A DNA stretch of 14,121 nucleotides from an uncultured Christensenella sp. (GTDB lineage Bacteria; Bacillota; Clostridia; Christensenellales; Pumilibacteraceae), in contig CAJTND010000007.1 in NCBI GenBank assembly GCA_910577995.1, positions 35,278 to 49,398 on the forward strand. The letters run 5' to 3'. The position numbers were made by a program, and so were the translations under genes. How positions within the stretch are numbered: the first letter of the stretch is position 1; the number at the start of each line of letters is the position of its first letter. A model generated the notes under the pieces. That model searched no databases, was not told the origin of the DNA, and saw nothing but the letters and a program-made list of their open reading frames with translations. Of this stretch, positions 12,810 through 14,121 are shown in pieces.

Positions 12810-13909
12810 CGGAAGACAGCCTTCAACTCGCGTTCGACACCGTGTATAAAGCCGCGCAGTCCGAGCACAACGCGGGTCAGTACGGCAAAGCGAAACGCGA
12901 TTACTACAAAGCCGCGGAATACATGACACAGCTCGCATCGCTGAGCGGCGACCGCCTTAAAGCGGCGCGGGTCGACCGTGCGAAACGCATCCTCGCGATA
13001 GCCGACTCGCTCCCTCAAGCCGAGCGTCCCAAACAGCCCAAACCCAAGCGCACCGCGCCGAGCGATAAAGCCTCCGACGCTGAAACGACGTTCGCCGCGG
13101 CGGCAATACCCGACGTAACGTTCGCCGACGTCATGGGCCTCGACGCCGCCAAGGACGCCATCCGCATAAAAATGATCTATCCCATGTCGCACGCGGACGT
13201 GTACGCCGCGCTCGGCAAAAGCTCGGGCGGCGGAATATTGCTCTACGGCCCGCCGGGCACTGGCAAGACCCTGCTCGCCAAAGCCGCCGCGCACGAAGCC
13301 GGCGCGACGTTCTACGCCGTCAAGTGCTCGGACATCGTCAGCAAATGGGTAGGCGAGTCGGAAAAGAACATCGCCGCGCTGTTCGACGCGGCGCGCAGCA
13401 ACGACCGCGCAATAATCTTTTTCGACGAGCTCGACTCGCTGTTCATGAAACGCGGCAGCGACGTCCACAACGACCGTCGCGTCAACGAACTGCTCCAACA
13501 GATAGACGGGTTTTCGAGCAAAAGCTCGGGGCTGATGATCCTCGGCGCGACCAACAACCCGTGGGCGGTCGACTCCGCGGCAATGCGCCCCGGTCGGTTC
13601 AGCCAAAAAATATATATCCCGCTGCCCGACGACGCGGCGCGCCGCGCAATGCTCAAAGCCCGCCTCGCCAAAGTCAAGACCGACGGCAATATCGATATCG
13701 AGTACGCCGTCACCCTGACCGACGGCTACTCGGGCGCGGACATCGCCGAGCTCATCGACCGTGCGACCGACCTGCCGCTAAAACGCTCGCTCGGCACGGG
13801 CACGGTCAGCGGTCTTACCCAAACCGATATGGAAGCGGCGCTCGCCTCGATCAAGCCCTCGGTCGACGCGGCAACGCTCCGCCGCTTCGCCGAGTACGAA
13901 AACGATTGA
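12806..13909 (+). CDS. VPS4-like AAA+ ATPase with N-terminal MIT-like domain
   Basis: 367 residues. A three-helix MIT-like domain (about 4-70) follows the eukaryotic VPS4 pattern closely (SLQLAFDTVYKAA, YGKAKRDYYKAAEYM, KAARVDRAKRILAIADSL). A Pro/Lys linker (70-100) precedes the AAA+ core: Walker A GPPGTGKT 148-155, aromatic pore loop SKWVGESEK with Trp181, Walker B FFDELD 205-210, sensor 1 GATNNPW 247-253, arginine-finger candidates Arg261/Arg264, IYIPLP 269-274 and DGYSGADI 306-313. The end, ALASIKPSVD (345-354) plus a terminal helix, matches the VPS4 C-terminal element. The beta domain that eukaryotic VPS4 uses to bind Vta1 is absent. VPS4 extracts ESCRT-III subunits from membrane polymers via MIT-tail contacts; the overlapping upstream gene is the likely substrate. 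A GGAG is 5 nt before the ATG. Confidence 0.9.
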   Translation: MTEDSLQLAFDTVYKAAQSEHNAGQYGKAKRDYYKAAEYMTQLASLSGDRLKAARVDRAKRILAIADSLPQAERPKQPKPKRTAPSDKASDAETTFAAAAIPDVTFADVMGLDAAKDAIRIKMIYPMSHADVYAALGKSSGGGILLYGPPGTGKTLLAKAAAHEAGATFYAVKCSDIVSKWVGESEKNIAALFDAARSNDRAIIFFDELDSLFMKRGSDVHNDRRVNELLQQIDGFSSKSSGLMILGATNNPWAVDSAAMRPGRFSQKIYIPLPDDAARRAMLKARLAKVKTDGNIDIEYAVTLTDGYSGADIAELIDRATDLPLKRSLGTGTVSGLTQTDMEAALASIKPSVDAATLRRFAEYEND

Positions 13910-13931
13910 TCTATAATATGTAATTCGTAAA

Positions 13932-13961
13932 CCCCCCTCGCAAAAGCGAGAGGGGTTTTTT
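13932..13961 (+). terminator. Rho-independent terminator of the five-gene operon
   Basis: CCCCCCTCGC (13932-13941) pairs with GCGAGAGGGG (13946-13955) over 10 positions with one mismatch, loop AAAA, followed by TTTTTT (13956-13961). It starts 22 nt after the end of the VPS4-like gene. Confidence 0.93.
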
Positions 13962-13979
13962 ATATAAACCAATCACCGT

Positions 13980-14004
13980 ACCGATAAAGCCCCTATCGGT
14001 TTTT
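13980..14004 (+). terminator. Second terminator-like hairpin
   Basis: ACCGATA (13980-13986) and TATCGGT (13994-14000) form a perfect 7-bp stem around a 7-nt loop, followed by a T-run to 14004. The stem is modest. It may back up the stronger terminator just upstream. Confidence 0.55.
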
Positions 14005-14015
14005 CGCACTTTTCG

Positions 14016-14097
14016 TTTGTCACTCTGAGCGTAAGCGAAGAGTCTCTATTGTTAAGTAAATAAGGATGAGATCCTTCGCTTCGCTCAGGATGACAAA
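14016..14097. repeat. Inverted pair of hairpin repeats (MITE- or REP-like)
   Basis: The left copy (14016-14046) reads TTTGTCACTCTGAGCG..., with ACTCT pairing AGAGT, GA facing GA, GC with GC and a GTAA (GNRA) loop. The right copy (14068-14097), read on the minus strand, has ATCCT pairing AGGAT, GA facing GA, GC with GC and loop GAA. The two copies face each other across 21 bp, so the whole element is also a large imperfect palindrome. It is the same family as 12048-12070. No open reading frame or transposase is associated with it in the window. Confidence 0.8.
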
Positions 14098-14121
14098 GCG
14101 AGTTTGACCGTGTGCAACCTC

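Overview
The window is GC-rich bacterial DNA, densely coded, with strong CpG use, ATA as a common isoleucine codon and canonical sigma-A type promoters. The protein families (a DUF815-type ATPase, an ArsP_2-type metal exporter, a zinc-ribbon SPFH protein and a fused glutaminase/NAD synthetase) suggest an uncultured member of the Firmicutes, probably a gut Clostridia lineage. No rRNA or tRNA gene, CRISPR array or transposase is visible. The lineage is an inference from protein flavour and base composition.

Layout. (1) 1-699: 3' part of a membrane protein, ending at a bidirectional terminator. (2) 724-1338, minus strand: a small protein resembling AlkZ-related proteins, transcribed divergently from (3) 1474-4507: a tight operon of a DUF815-type AAA+ ATPase, a metal-exporter-like membrane protein with a His-rich loop, and a two-helix membrane protein. 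(4) 4546-8252: dnaX (DNA polymerase III tau/gamma) followed by nadE. dnaX carries an A10 run at a position where slippage in either direction would give a gamma-like short product. (5) 8353-13909: a five-gene operon with its own promoter and a strong terminator. (6) 13910-14121: terminators and a hairpin repeat pair.

The operon at 8353-13909 is the notable part. In order it encodes: a membrane-anchored TIR protein with an N-terminal zinc ribbon; an SPFH (band 7) protein with two C-terminal zinc ribbons; a 109-residue helical protein of unknown family; a helical protein with the charge pattern and layout of an ESCRT-III (Snf7/CHMP) subunit; and an AAA+ ATPase with an N-terminal MIT-like domain and a VPS4-like catalytic domain and C-terminus. 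I read it as a bacterial ESCRT-III/VPS4-like membrane-remodelling module tied to an SPFH scaffold and a putative TIR NAD-cleaving effector or sensor. It recalls the Bacillus PspA-YdjGHI locus, with a dedicated VPS4-like disassembly ATPase added. A role in envelope-stress repair or in defence (for example against phage) is inference.

Regulatory reading. Three promoters place the -10 box exactly 6 nt before the ATG (genes at 1338 minus, 1474 and 4546), predicting leaderless mRNAs. Several genes inside operons instead have clear Shine-Dalgarno sites (6429, 10779, 11634). The TIR operon promoter predicts a 7-nt leader and is preceded by short direct repeats and a palindrome that could be an operator. 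A family of small hairpin repeats with covarying stems occurs at 12048-12070 and twice in 14016-14097.
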